Below are positions 12,365-24,117 of a stretch of DNA of 64,000 nt, piece after piece. The position numbers and the translations under genes were made by a program. The DNA is from Quillaja saponaria (taxonomy: Eukaryota; Streptophyta; Magnoliopsida; Fabales; Quillajaceae): contig CM055605.1 of NCBI GenBank assembly GCA_029379385.1, forward strand, positions 10,699,001 through 10,763,000. Direction: 5' to 3'. Position 1 is the first letter of the stretch. Each line of letters begins with the position of its first letter. The notes under the pieces were generated by a model, which was given only the letters and a program-made list of their open reading frames with translations, did no database searches and was not told the DNA's origin.

Positions 12365-12870
12365 CTTTTTATATTAGGATTTGTTTGGCACACAAAATTA
12401 AAACAGAAATTGAACAATTTATAAGTTTGGATCAAATAAAGATTATAACCAGAAATTATAATTTTGACATCCATTGTTTTCACTCATATCCATGACATTC
12501 GTCATCAGCAACAATGGCCTTTGTTGTCTCTGGAGGATCAACGATATTGGTCTTCTTTGGTGGACCTGATAATAGTGGTCATCATTTCCAGTGATTTCTA
12601 ACGGCTTGTTGTTTTCGATGATCTCGTGGGTAGTGGTTCTCGTCTCTAGCAGTCCCGATTTGATGGTTTTCATTTCTAGTGAATGTTGTCGTCCTCTCCA
12701 ACGATCTTTGATGGTGGTGATTATCGTCTTTAGCAGTGCTTGAAGTTATTTTCTCTCGATCTCAAATGGCGGTGTTATCATCTCTGAATGTGTTTGTGTC
12801 TATCTTAGAAGATCTCCAAGATATAGTGATCGCTAATAGAGATGACGATATGGTTGTCGAGGTGTAAATG
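12365..12870. mobile_element. MITE-like element, reverse relative of 4328-5150
   Basis: Degenerate units such as GGTGGTGATTATCGTCTTTA and GGTTCTCGTCTCTAGCAG recur from about 12480 to 12850. They match, in reverse complement, the internal minisatellite of the element at 4328-5150 (for example GATAAAAACCACC and AGAGACGA). The left flank has GGATTTGTTTGGCACACAA, a MITE-terminus-like sequence. Exact ends are unclear. The 76-codon minus frame at 12443-12673 is a reading of the repeat. Confidence 0.45.
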
Positions 12871-14523
12871 GCAGGTTAATTACCAAAATATTTATTCTAA
12901 AATTATTTCATATTTTTTCTCTAATTGGTAAGTACAACGTGACATTATTATTATATATTTATATTGGATTTATCTAACAAGTGTTCTAAGAACACCCATT
13001 AGAAAAAACTCATTTCTATTTATATAAATAAAGGACATCACTTCAAGTTGCGACACGTGATATTTTTAAATATGTCAAATGGCGCAATTAAAGTTTTTAA
13101 TTCTACTTTGAACAAATAAAATTTTCTCATACAGCAGATAATAAACAGAAAAATTTATTACTATGTGGCAGCATTAAATACCCACATTTATTAGTCGCAA
13201 ACTTTTATAAATGAAAATTTTAATATAATTCACTCATATTCATTAATTTTTTTTAAAAATGAGTTATGTTTTAAATTTATAATATTTTCATCTTCTCATT
13301 TATCCTAATTCGATTCATATTCAAATCCTTTTATTTTCTAGTAATTTTAATATATTAACTTATTCATGTTCATTTATTTTTTTTAAAATATTATTATTTG
13401 TTAAAATTCATTTTCTTTTGGTATTCCCACTTAAACTTAAATCATTAATATTTATATTCCAACTCTTATACTTCACTAAAAAAAATCTTCCACTACTTTA
13501 TTATGATAGTTTTAATATATGGATTCATGTTCATTCATTGTTTTAAATATTATTTATTTATTAAAACTCATAATCTTTTAGTTTTCCCTCATTCTCATAA
13601 TTCCTTATTTTTCATATTCTAATTCTTCTATTACCCTATTTTTTTTTATATCATTACGCTTAGAAAACCATCGAATATTCTCTTTCTAAATTTTAATGAT
13701 CGACCCAAATCCTTTCGACGCTATACTTAATTGTGTATTACCTACTCTCTTTTTATTTCTAATTTAATGATGATATATATATATATATATTTGATTTTAT
13801 ATGAATTTATAATATATGAAATTATATGATTTTTTGTGTGTAAGAACAATATTTCAACTGTAAATCCTTTAAAAGTATCATAAAATTATAATTCAAGCAA
13901 AATACGTTTACACGGGTTAGAAGCTAATTAATCAAAATCTGAAGGCCACATAAGTTAATTCTGTTATTAATTAAGAGCCAAATATGATAGGAAACCTTTA
14001 ATAGAGTTTTTAAACTAGTGTTCTTAGGACATTTGATAAAGTACAATCAATATGATATTAGAATTTGAAACATTTTAAAAATAGTAAATTATTTATTATA
14101 CAGCACTGAAATTATAGTCAATCATTGTTATAAATAATATAAAATTTTTATGAACTTAACAAATATTCTAAAGACACGCGTCTATTTAGTTAAGTCTTAC
14201 AAAAAGAAAGCTTAAAGACTAAATAAAAAAAGTTATTTGGCCACCGAGAATCAACCGATAATAATTTAACATGTCCTTGTAAGTTGTGCTACAACGAATT
14301 ACTATTCATTTTCTTAAAATTTATATTTGAAAACAACGAAATGGAATAACGAAATCACGTTCTTGCCAAAGGAGAATGCTTATATAATGGAATGGCGCAA
14401 CTAATATGGCCTTACACTTTTCGTATCAACTATACAAGAAGGTGTAAATATCCTAGATGGGTTGGATCGTGATAAAAATTTAATCAAATCTTAGACTACT
14501 TAATTAAAGAGATTCTATAATAT
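12871..14523. other. AT-rich intergenic DNA
   Basis: No gene or clear element. Short (TA)n at 13770-13790. Several imperfect copies of a TTTAATATATTCATGTTCATT-like block between 13200 and 13560 suggest an old degenerate repeat. Confidence 0.5.
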
Positions 14524-14817
14524 AGGGTTGGAATTGGAATCGAATAATTTTGAATAGTATACTATTCGAATTCAGATTTGAATTCATGTTTTCGAATTCG
14601 AATACCATTTTAAATAGTATGAATGTCAATAAAATTTTGACTTTGGACTCAAATTCAAATTCAAATTTTTTTTAGAGTATTTTAGTATAAGTTTTTTTAT
14701 TTTTAATAATTCGATATAGTTATATTGAATTATTTGTCGAATATCAAATAATGTATTATCTGGATTCAAATTTCAAACAGAATCTAGATTCAAATAATCT
14801 TATTCGAATTCTACCCT
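14524..14817. mobile_element. Small MITE
   Basis: About 294 bases with inverted ends. The left end reads AGGGTTGGAATTGGAATCG; the right end, reverse-complemented, reads AGGGTAGAATTCGAATAAG and both continue with similar A/T sequence. It is noncoding, and the target duplication is not clear. Confidence 0.45.
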
Positions 14818-15079
14818 AGATAAAAGCGAGTTAGATAAGTTAGATCGTGAAACTAAATATCATAATCAAGATAAAAATAAAATTTTAAAAAACAAACAAT
14901 TGAAGATAACATATATCAACAGACATCACTAATAATTTGATTTTACATGAAATCACTTACTCCAAGCAAGTTTGATCACTTGCGAACAAATAGAATTATA
15001 GAACCAAAAAGCTTGTCATTCTCAGTAGGCATAAAGATCTTTACATGAAGGATATTCAATAGGACTAGATGAAGCACAA

Positions 15080-16480
15080 AAGAATGTGTTTTTGGAAGAT
15101 TTATATGAAATTGTTTAAGGAGTTCTAATTGGAAAGAGACTTTATATCGGAAAAGACTCGAATGACCATGTAGGAAAAACGTAATGAGGGTCTCAAAAGA
15201 GTAATGGAGGTTACGATTTTGGAGATTGCATGGGATAAGGGTGGATAGTCCATTTTTGATTTTGTGTTGGCTTACGACTTGATTTTAGCCGATATTTTCT
15301 GTAAGAAAGAGAGTCATACTTAATAACCATTAGTAGTGGATTAAATAAAAGCCAAATAGATTATTTGTCCTCACTTGGAAGGTCAATAAAGCCTCTTACA
15401 TAGATTGCAAAATTATATCCAGGGAGTATTAGTGACACAACATAAATTGGTGGTTGTAGATGTTTGTATTAGGTGATGGAAGAGAAAGCATAGGTGTAGA
15501 ACAAGATGGAGAGAGTGATTGAACGGAGGCTTAGAAAGGAGATAGTTTTAGAGAATTAATTTGGGTTTATGCAAAATAGATCTATGATGGAAGATATTTT
15601 CTAGCTTAGGCTATTAATGGAGAAACATAAAGAGAAAAAAAGGGATCTCAATATCTTAATTGATTTAGAAAAAATTTATGATATGGTGCCGAGTAGAGTC
15701 ATGTGGTGAGCTTTTAAGAAGAAGAAAGTATCAACTAAGCATGTAAAAGTAATTAAGAATATGTAAGAGTGAATAATGACTAATGCATGAATTATGGATG
15801 ATATGACCGAGGACTTCATAACTGCATCAATAAGCCCTTTTCTATTTTTTTTTAATTATGGAAAAGTTTATATATTCCATTCAAAATAGGATTATGTGGT
15901 GTATGCTCTTTACTGATGATATCGTTTCGGTGGACAAGATTAGAGCGAGCCTAAGTTGTTAGTTAGAATTATGGAGACATGTTAAAATCTAAATGTCTTA
16001 GGTGAAGTCGGACGAAAGCTAAGTACATATGTTGAGTGTAACTTTAGCCAGGATGGAGGAGACTCGATTGAAATGGTTTTGCAGGGCAATGAAATCACAA
16101 TGAAGGAAAGGTTTAAGTACCTAGGTCCTTTTTTACAAAGAGATCGATAAATTGAGCATGATCTTAGCCATATCACGATCGTGAGACCGCTATGTTATAT
16201 GGTTTTCAATGTCAGGCAATTAAGAAACAACACTCGCATAAGATGAGAGTGGCTGAGTTGCGAATTTTAAAATGGCCGAAGACAAGACATGTAAGAAAAG
16301 ATATAATACAAAATGAGGATATAAATAGGAAGGTGGGGGTTGCACCTATTAAAGAGAAAATGAGAGAAAACCATTTGCAGTGGTTTGGACATATCAAAAG
16401 TAGGCCCGTAGAAGCTGTAGTTAGGATAGGTGACTTGCTGTTAGGAATTTTCAATAGTTTTAAAGTAATTTGAGTTAATC
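15080..16480 (+). mobile_element. Decayed RTE-clade LINE
   Basis: Translation in shifting frames follows a plant RTE non-LTR element in order. The endonuclease part (about 15105-15470) shows IGKDSNDHVGKT, SGLNKSQIDYL and CKVIPG-like remnants. The reverse transcriptase (about 15520-15800) shows FGFMQNRSMMEDIF and LIDLEKIYDMVPSRVMW. The C-terminal part (16212-16430) shows VGVAPIKEKMRENHLQWFGH. There are many stops and frameshifts. The 3' end is lost near 16440, before the usual HIADPN terminus. A live copy would encode a self-mobilising endonuclease and reverse transcriptase; this one cannot. Confidence 0.8.
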
Positions 16481-16805
16481 CAAGAGTCATTATTTTTTGC
16501 TTAAATTAAAATACATTTTCTTTCATAAAATAACTTCTATATGAATAGTTATTGAAGTATTGAGAATAGGAAAGTATGGTAATGTCACCTAATCAAAAAG
16601 TCAATACTTGTTACTTAAATAAAAAGACATTTGTTTACATAAATTAATTTCTTTATAAATAAGAATGTCTTTCCATGAAAAATCTATAAAGATTTTTATG
16701 GCTATTTGACTTAATCAAAAAGTCATTATTACTTTTTGATAAAATAAAAAGACATTTTATTTTGGATATTAACTTCCATATGAATAGAAATATCTTTTCA
16801 TGTAA
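16470..16805. repeat. Degenerate tandem repeat, period about 122-125
   Basis: Three imperfect units, starting near 16474, 16595 and 16720, share the blocks AAAAAGTCAWTA, AAAAAGACATTTT and ATATGAATAG. No coding potential is seen. Confidence 0.45.
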
Positions 16806-16932
16806 TAAAAAATTAATTACTTTTGAAATATTATATATAAATATTAATTATTGAATTTATTGTACATATATTTTTCTTAAAAAAATTTAACTCAAAAGAG
16901 GTATGTCTTTTGTTTTTTTATTGATTTTCTAG

Positions 16933-17115
16933 GTCAAACTTTTTTGGAGGCATGTCGATCAGTTGGATCACGCTCCAAATCACCGAAGGCCATTTGGGCC
17001 TGCGTCGGATTCTGAATTCCATCATTTACCTGGTGAAACAAATTTTCGAGGCATTTTTAGCAGGCCTATTATGTCAGGAGTACCCAAATTTGGCACGCGA
17101 CCTGAGGAATGCTAG
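16933..17115 (+). pseudogene. Unidentified exon-like open frame
   Basis: Directly after an acceptor-like TTGATTTTCTAG at 16921-16932 lies a frame of 60 codons ending in TAG at 17113-17115. It contains HVDQLDHAPNHRRPFGPASD and later GIFSRPIMSGVPKFGTRPEE. The GC content is far above its surroundings and the composition is protein-like, with Pro, Gly, His and Arg rather than poly-Phe/Ile. There is no ATG at its start. I do not recognise the product. It could be one exon of a lost gene or a captured gene piece in a transposon. Confidence 0.3.
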
Positions 17116-17447
17116 ACAAAGGGACACAGGTAGTGAAGTTCGGAAATTTATTAGATAATAAATATTGAATTCACGATAAAAATTAGATAATAAGTAAATT
17201 ATATGAATTTAACAAATGAATAGTTGCGTGCGATATTGAAAACAAGAATAAGAGATAAGTAATTAGAATAAAAGATAATGAGAAGTAAAATTCTAATAAA
17301 TTTTTTATTTTCAATATGAAATTTAAGTTTTTAATTAGATAAAAAAATGTAATTAGTTGAGGGGAAAATTGCACAACTAAATCAAAAATATAGAAGAAAA
17401 AGAAAACCTTTTCAACTTATTGAAGTTGTCAAAAGGCCTAAACCTAA

Positions 17448-18310
17448 GGACTAGTTTGGTATGCAAGGATGATTTTTATGAAATTGGAATGGGAATGGAA
17501 TGATCATTTCATTTTATTGTTCGGTAGCGTCGGTGGGGAATGATCATTCCATTCTATTTATTTATTTTCTATGCAGTTTTTAAATATGAAATAATATAAA
17601 AATTATGTTAAAATAATAAAAATATCTCTCAGTATATAAAGTAATAAAAATGTAACATAATTTATGAAATATATAAATTTCTTAATTTTTTAATTAATTT
17701 CTTTAAAAAAATTTATATTATTGATTTATTATTAATTAATTAATTATTTTTATTACTTATATTTATTTTATTATTAATTATTTTTATTTTTATTATTTAT
17801 TAATATTAATATTTTAGTTTAAAATTACTTAACTAATTTATTTATTTAACATAAATTATTTATTTATAATTATATTATTTACTATGATATGAAAGCTATT
17901 TTTGTTATTTGACTAAAATTAATTAATTAATTATTATTTGTATAATTTTTTTATATGATTTTATATTATTTAATGTGATATAAAGGGTATTTTTGTTATT
18001 TGACTAAATTAAGTAATAAATATATTTTATTTATTTATGTACAATATTATTATTTTATTAATATCCAACTTTTTATTTTATGTGATACAATTGTTTTTTT
18101 GTTATTCAATTGAACTTAAACTGATTATATAGAAGTAGGAATGAGCAATTCTACTTTCTAGATAGGTTTGAAAATTTCTATTTTTATGGAATAAAATGAC
18201 TAGAATTGAATGAATATTCTGAGACAAAAAACGTATCAAACAAAAAAAATGCTCATTCAATGAAATCATACATGAAATTAAATGTCTTTTTTTATGTACC
18301 AAACTAGCCC
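17448..18310. mobile_element. Tourist/PIF-Harbinger-like MITE
   Basis: Ends are GGACTAGTTTGGTA on the left and, reverse-complemented, GGGCTAGTTTGGTA on the right (one mismatch in 14). TAA at 17445-17447 and 18311-18313 fits the three-base TWA target duplication typical of PIF/Harbinger elements. The interior is very AT-rich and noncoding, and no transposase is present. Confidence 0.65.
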
Positions 18311-18313
18311 TAA

Positions 18314-18792
18314 GGGTTTATTTGGATGGAGAGAAATGGAGGGAGAGGAAATGAGAGGAGAGGATAATGTATATTTTTCCTTTTTCGCAAATTTTTTTTA
18401 ATGGAGAGAGAGAAAATAGAGGGATATATGTATCATTCTAAATCTTAAAATTTTAATTCCTCAAAATTAAGAGGATTTGAAAGAGAGGATAAAGACTTTG
18501 TAATTTTTTATTGTAGTGCCAAATATATCCTTATTATTTTTATTAAATATTTACTAATACTCAATCAAAATATTTTAAAGACAAAATTAAAAATATGAAT
18601 ATTTTATCATCTCCTCTCATTTCTCCTCAATTCCCAAATGAGAAAAGTATATTGTCTTTTTCTCTATTCTCTCTTTAATTTTTTTAACTTTCAAATGAGA
18701 GAAATGATAAGTATTATTCTTCCTCTATTCTCATTTCTTTTTCTCTCATCTCCCTCCATTTACTCTGCTCTCTTTTCCTCTCAAATAGACCC
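18314..18792. mobile_element. MITE, second of a back-to-back cluster
   Basis: The left end GGGTTTATTTGGATGGAGAG and the reverse-complemented right end GGGTCTATTTGAGAGGAAAA form long purine-rich inverted repeats, with ATGGAGGGAGA present in both arms. It abuts the preceding MITE. A similar element is at 32381-32879. The frame 18638-18826 is a reading of the right arm. Confidence 0.55.
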
Positions 18793-18800
18793 AAGACTAA

Positions 18801-19255
18801 TGGTCTATTTAGAAAAAAGGGAATAGAGAGAGAAAATAAGATGAGTGGGTATATTTTAATTTTTTTTATTTGAAAAACTTTTTAAAAATAAAATAAAATA
18901 AAAGATACATGTGTCCCTCAAAAGTCAAAATTTTTAATTCCTGTAAATTCAAAAGATTTAAAAAAAGAAAAAAATTGTAAATTATAATAATTATATATTT
19001 AGATTAATATACATATATTCTTTTTATTTAATACCTTCTAATATCTAAATAAAATATTTTACAATATAATCCTAAAATTATTTAATAATATATCATTTAT
19101 TCTTCTTTTTCTTCAACCCTCAACTTTATTCTTTCCTTTCATTCTCTTTAATTTTTAAATTCTAAAATTAAAAAAATAAATGTCATTTTTACTTATTTCT
19201 CCCCTCTTTTCATTTCCCTTCAAACTACAACTACAACTACAACTACAATGGGCCC
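18801..19255. mobile_element. Possible third MITE before NDUFS5
   Basis: TAA flanks are present at 18798-18800 and 19256-19258. The left end resembles TGGTCTATTTAGA with GA-rich sequence following; the right end has CT-rich sequence and GGGCCC. The inverted repeat is weaker than in the two neighbours, so the call is tentative. Confidence 0.3.
19224..19248. repeat. (CTACAA)n hexamer repeat
   Basis: About four copies of ACTACA/CTACAA lie 44 bases before the NDUFS5 start codon, possibly in its leader. Confidence 0.8.
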
Positions 19256-19291
19256 TAATTACTCAGTGACAGATATCAGATAGTGTCAGCT

Positions 19292-22200
19292 ATGGCATCT
19301 GGGTGGGGAATTACGGGAAACAAAGGTCGGTGCTACGATTTCTGGATCGATTTCAGTGAGCGCATGTCTCGTTGTCGTGAGCCCAAGGACTGTGCTCTCC
19401 TCCGTGAAGACTATCTTGAGTGCCTCCACCATTCCAAAGAGGTCAACCCCTTTCCCTTTCTCTTTCTTTTTCTCTCAGTTTTCACCTCAATAACCCACAT
19501 TTTCTTGTTGGAATAATTAAATTCATTATTGGGCATTGCTGAATGTTATCAATTTGTTTTTATTTCTGGAAAAAGCCCTAATTTTTATATTGAGATCGTG
19601 TAGACCAACATTATAGCATGATTAGTTTACGCAATTAAATTACATTTTTGCTTAATTTGAGCTCTAACTTACTTAAAATAGAATGTGATTTTCGCACAAT
19701 CCGTTTACTTGGCGATTGATGACTGTTAACTGATAGTGGGTTATTCTAATGATTTGATAACTGTGTGCTCGATTAGGGTTCTCACAATCACATGCTCACT
19801 TGGTTACTTCATAAATACGTGGGTCTAAATCTCTGGTATTTGTTCTTGTTAAGTGGAAGTTGGTGAAAACATTTCCACTTCCTTTCACTTGCTACCAAAA
19901 ATCCAAATGAAGAATTATGCTGTTTGAACTTTGAACTACAAAATCATCAACAAACATCATAACACTATGACTCCAAAGCAGAATTACTGATACCTGATTA
20001 TACATGAAGTGCATAGCAGCAAAAGAAATCGCAAGACTTACAAAAAAGGCTGTTTGTTATAGGACAATATGCTATATCATCTCATCAGCCACGTTTATTC
20101 AATATATTCATATGCAGTTTCTCATGTTGATAATTTTGGCTAATTCTCCTTTAGTTACTCTCTAAACAAACAGAAGAGCACCAAGCCTGCCAAATTAGTA
20201 AAGAATATCAGATATGAATATCTGCATTTCCATTCATGCTCCTTCTGTTGTACTCTCGGTTGCACAGGTGGTCCTTGAGGTTAAGTTTCACCATGGCCAA
20301 GACTCTCAAACTCATCTGCTACTTATCAATTCTTGGTGTCAGAGTTTTCCACTGATTAGGTGTCACCGTGCAATCTCATCTGTGTATGAAGAAAATGAAA
20401 GAAGGATTTATCCAATAGTTACGGTGCCTTCACGGGTTGACATATGGTCCAAAACTAAAAGCAAGCTTCATACATATAAGACTATTAGTAAGAAATAAAA
20501 CTAAAAGGGAAAATATTCTTTGTCAAAATGGGCGTGAACTATTCATATTCTAATTTAACATATAATCCATCCAACAAAACTGTCTTCCCAGACTTGACTT
20601 TGAAAACCACACAAAAGGGTAATCTGATGATTTACTGGGCTCGTGGAATTTTAAGAGCTTCCGTTAAATGCTCTCTCTTTTGATTGTATGGTAAACAGTG
20701 AGCTTTGAATCACCACTAGAGTAGTTTATCTTGCTGCAGGCAATTTCCAGTTACTTTCTTCCATGGATTTTGCAACTCTATGCCAGCATCACAAGCCACC
20801 CTTTTGGCTGAACTTCTATAAGAAGGATAATGGGATAGCGATTGTTAGCCACATGGAGTTCCCATAGTATGCTTGATATAGGTTATAGGGGTATCTCTCT
20901 GGTATCTGGCCTCTACAAGAATCAACATAAATATTTTTACCAGCTCAGTAACTTATTTTATTATGTGGTGATATCTGCCGTCTGTGTCTTAGCAGGCCAA
21001 AGTGATGAGAAAAATGTTTTCCTGATATGAATTTTTAATTATATTTTTTATTAATTTTGATGCGGTGATGGATTTGGTGTAGAAAGGGGAGAAAGGTAAA
21101 GCTTATTTTATTTGAGGTGCTATAAATTCGAGTGCCTTGCAGTATTGACTTTGTATTTAATTAATTTTGTTTTGGGGGCTAAAAGTATCTCCAATGCATC
21201 TCAGTTGGTCAACATGTCAATTTTTTGGGACTTAAAAATCTCTATTCCCTACCATTTTGGTGTCCTGTTGCTTACACATAGGACACAACCATAAAGATTG
21301 AAGACATGAAAGTATTTTACTTACAGAATAGTTCTCTCAATGCTGTCACAAGACCGATCCTTTTACCTAATTTATTTGTTGATTTATAACACCATCTAAA
21401 ACAGGGATAATTCATATTGTTAAAGGTATTGTCCCAAAGCCTTCTTGTATTTTCTTTCTATGAGATCATTCTGCTCCTAGTATCTGTTATCTTCTCTAGA
21501 GTTTCCATATTTTGAAGCATACTTGCATGTATAATCATCCCATCAGTTCCTCATCAACTAATTTCACTCTGCTATAAGATCTAAAATTGTTATAGTTATA
21601 GGGATGACACCTTAATTAAAATGTTCGTATCGAAGAATCATAATTCGTTCCAAAGAGCGATGCTTAGGTGAGATGCCTTGATGTTCTTTTGGTGTTTAAC
21701 AATTAACACGTTGTTCAAAAGGAAAAGATGATGAGTGATGACAGCTGAATTTAACTGGAACTACTCACTCCCACAGGTTGATATCTAAAGAATGATTACT
21801 TTTCTTTTGTATTAGATGGTTCTCTAGATGGATTTTTTGGGGGTAGCGGGAGAGGGTTGGCTGAGGTGCATAAATAGTATTGACATCTTAGTTGCCTGAT
21901 TATTTTATTAACCAACCTATCTTGCTAGTTATGTACCCATTCCTGGGTCTATAAGAAAATCCTGCCTTTGTCCCTTGATGTGCATCATTTGTTTTTGTTT
22001 TTCCTTTTTCCTTTTTCTTGTTAGATAGCTTCATTTTTCTTAAGAGTCACTTACCATCTTATATTATGAGTGTTTCCTTTGGTTGGGTTTTAAATGCTTA
22101 ATTTGTACATATTTGTATGACGAATGAAACACCTGCGAAGTTCAACTATGATCTAAATCATTTTCAGCATTTTGATGTGAAGATGAGGTGAAATTGAAAA

Positions 22201-22826
22201 GAAATTTGAATTATTGTCCAACTGGTATACATTATAATTGTACATTGAAATTTATATATTCAGAGGGTATCTTCAGCATGGGCATTGCAAAATTGAGAAT
22301 AATTGTGAATGCTTAAGCATTCATAAAAGATATGCTTCTGCTTTCTTGTTTACTTACTGTTTTTTTCATCTTATTAAGATCTTTCATATTGTAGGATCTG
22401 ATAAGGAGAAAAGTATTAATGCATAAGTATTGTACATTCGTACTTTTCCCCAGATGATGGAAAATATGTGATACCTGTTGTATTCCTGATAAATTATATT
22501 TAGTTAACTATACCAGAGGTTTCAATTTATACTATGCATGTATCTGGATCTGATTTTACAAGTTTGTTATGTAGTTACAATCTTGGGTTCACTAAAGAAC
22601 TAGTAGTTGCTTGAGGGCAGGCATATTATTTTCATTCTAGTTTGTTGCTATTGAATGCAATTACCTATAACCCTGGGGATATTTCATTGATTTTCATTGT
22701 TGTTTATCTGGGTGTTGCTTGCAGTTCCAACGAAGAAATCGGATTTACAAGGAAGAACAACGTAAATTAAGAGCTGTGACACGACAGGTTGAGGGGGATG
22801 GAGCAGTTGCTGTTGGACATCATTGA
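19292..22826 (+). CDS. NDUFS5: NADH dehydrogenase [ubiquinone] iron-sulfur protein 5
   Basis: Small accessory subunit of mitochondrial complex I on the intermembrane-space side; despite the name it holds no iron-sulfur cluster. Two coding exons, 19292-19441 and 22725-22826, with GAG|GTCAAC donor and TTGCAG acceptor, join in phase 0 to give 83 residues, the usual size for the short plant form. The start is the ATG at 19292 (MASGWGITGNKGRCYDFW); an upstream in-frame GTG is not a plant start. Cysteines at 14, 28, 34 and 44 include a C34-x9-C44 spacing of the CHCH fold, within RCREPKDCALLREDYLECLH, which is diagnostic. Exon 2 encodes the basic tail FQRRNRIYKEEQRKLRAV. The 3.3-kb intron holds no other gene that I can support. 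Three MITEs crowd the upstream side. Confidence 0.93.
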
Positions 22827-24117
22827 TATATATTAAACTTCACAATAACTATTGTGTTCAGATGTTGTAATTTTGTCTGAACTGGTATTCTATCATGTTT
22901 ACGTGATTCTGCTTTTGTTTCCTAGTGTTGAGGACTTCGGTCTCTGCAACAAGGCAAATGTCAAGTTACTTGTATCTGCAAATGGCATTGTCGAGTAAAA
23001 AGGCCTCTTGGCGACCATTAGAGGAGGTGGACATCACAAAACCCTTCTATAATAGATTTGATTATTGGGAAATTAACATCCATATTTTACAAATTGGAGT
23101 TAGATGTTACATTTTTTGTAATCTAAATAGAGGGAGAACATTATGAAAGGTTGTACGGAAATAATTTTTGTGGCATAAACTCTGATAATAGAAAGATACA
23201 AACATGTAATAACCCTAATTTATATTCATCCCTGAATATAATACTATATTATCATTTAAATGAAATTCGTCCAAATATATAAATCTTTCTAAATTATTTT
23301 TGTATTTTCTTCTTTGTAAATAATGAGCCAAGTAAAAAGAAAAATTAAATTTTTGGCCTATAAAATAATGAAAATGATGAAAAATAAAATAAAATAAGTG
23401 GCATCTGTCTTGTAACAGAAGATTATTATTAATCTTGATATCTACTGTTTTTGTCAAGCTGTATGTTCAAATTTTTTTTTGGTTTTCTGAGTTATTAAAT
23501 AATTATATTGTGAGGCAAATTATTTAAGTTTTATTGTGATTAGAAGACCCTCTCTTAATAATTATATGCTCTAAGATTTAAACCTCTTGACATAAAAGTG
23601 CAGCCTACTTGATACTACGTCCAACTTTTACATGTCCATTTGTCATAATCGACTAACCCACACCACAAGTTACAGTACAACGAGCGGAACTTGGCTCCAT
23701 TTACTTAAGTTTGAAACCTCAGACCGGACAAAGAGGACTTCGGAAAATAGCGTGCTTTGTCTTCAAAGCGGTCGGGCCAGACCAAATCTAATACGCTTTC
23801 CTTATTTACTGATATTGGAAAGAAATAAATAGAATAATAAATTATACATATTCATTAGTATTTGCTTTTTTTCTGTCATAAATTCCAGAAACCTCGTCGT
23901 TTATTCAGGAAAATCCCAAAATCCCATTTCAAAAATCTGATCCTGTATTCACTCAGCCACACTCAGGAACTCCTTCACTTCCTTTTCGTCCCTTATATTT
24001 TCTTCGGGTGTTTTTGACATATTTGTATTTGGGGCTTAATTTTACAGTGGATTTCACTTTGGTGGGATTCGGGTTTTTGATTCCTGTTAATTTTTATTAA
24101 TATAACAAGAGGAAACC
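22827..24117. other. NDUFS5 3' region and GIF promoter/leader
   Basis: A frame at 22925-23146 follows the NDUFS5 stop but shows no known domain and is probably 3' untranslated DNA. From about 23880 the sequence becomes CT-rich and leads without a visible intron to the GIF start codon at 24118. A GC-richer block at 23640-23800 (GCGGTCGGGCCAGACC) could be promoter sequence; I recognise no specific element in it. Confidence 0.45.

Noticed and set aside
20214..20498. 94-codon frame inside the NDUFS5 intron
   Set aside because: No recognisable domain, no promoter or splice context, and it sits in an intron of a well-supported gene.
22925..23146. 73-codon frame just after the NDUFS5 stop
   Set aside because: It begins 99 bases after the stop and has no known domain; most likely 3' untranslated DNA.
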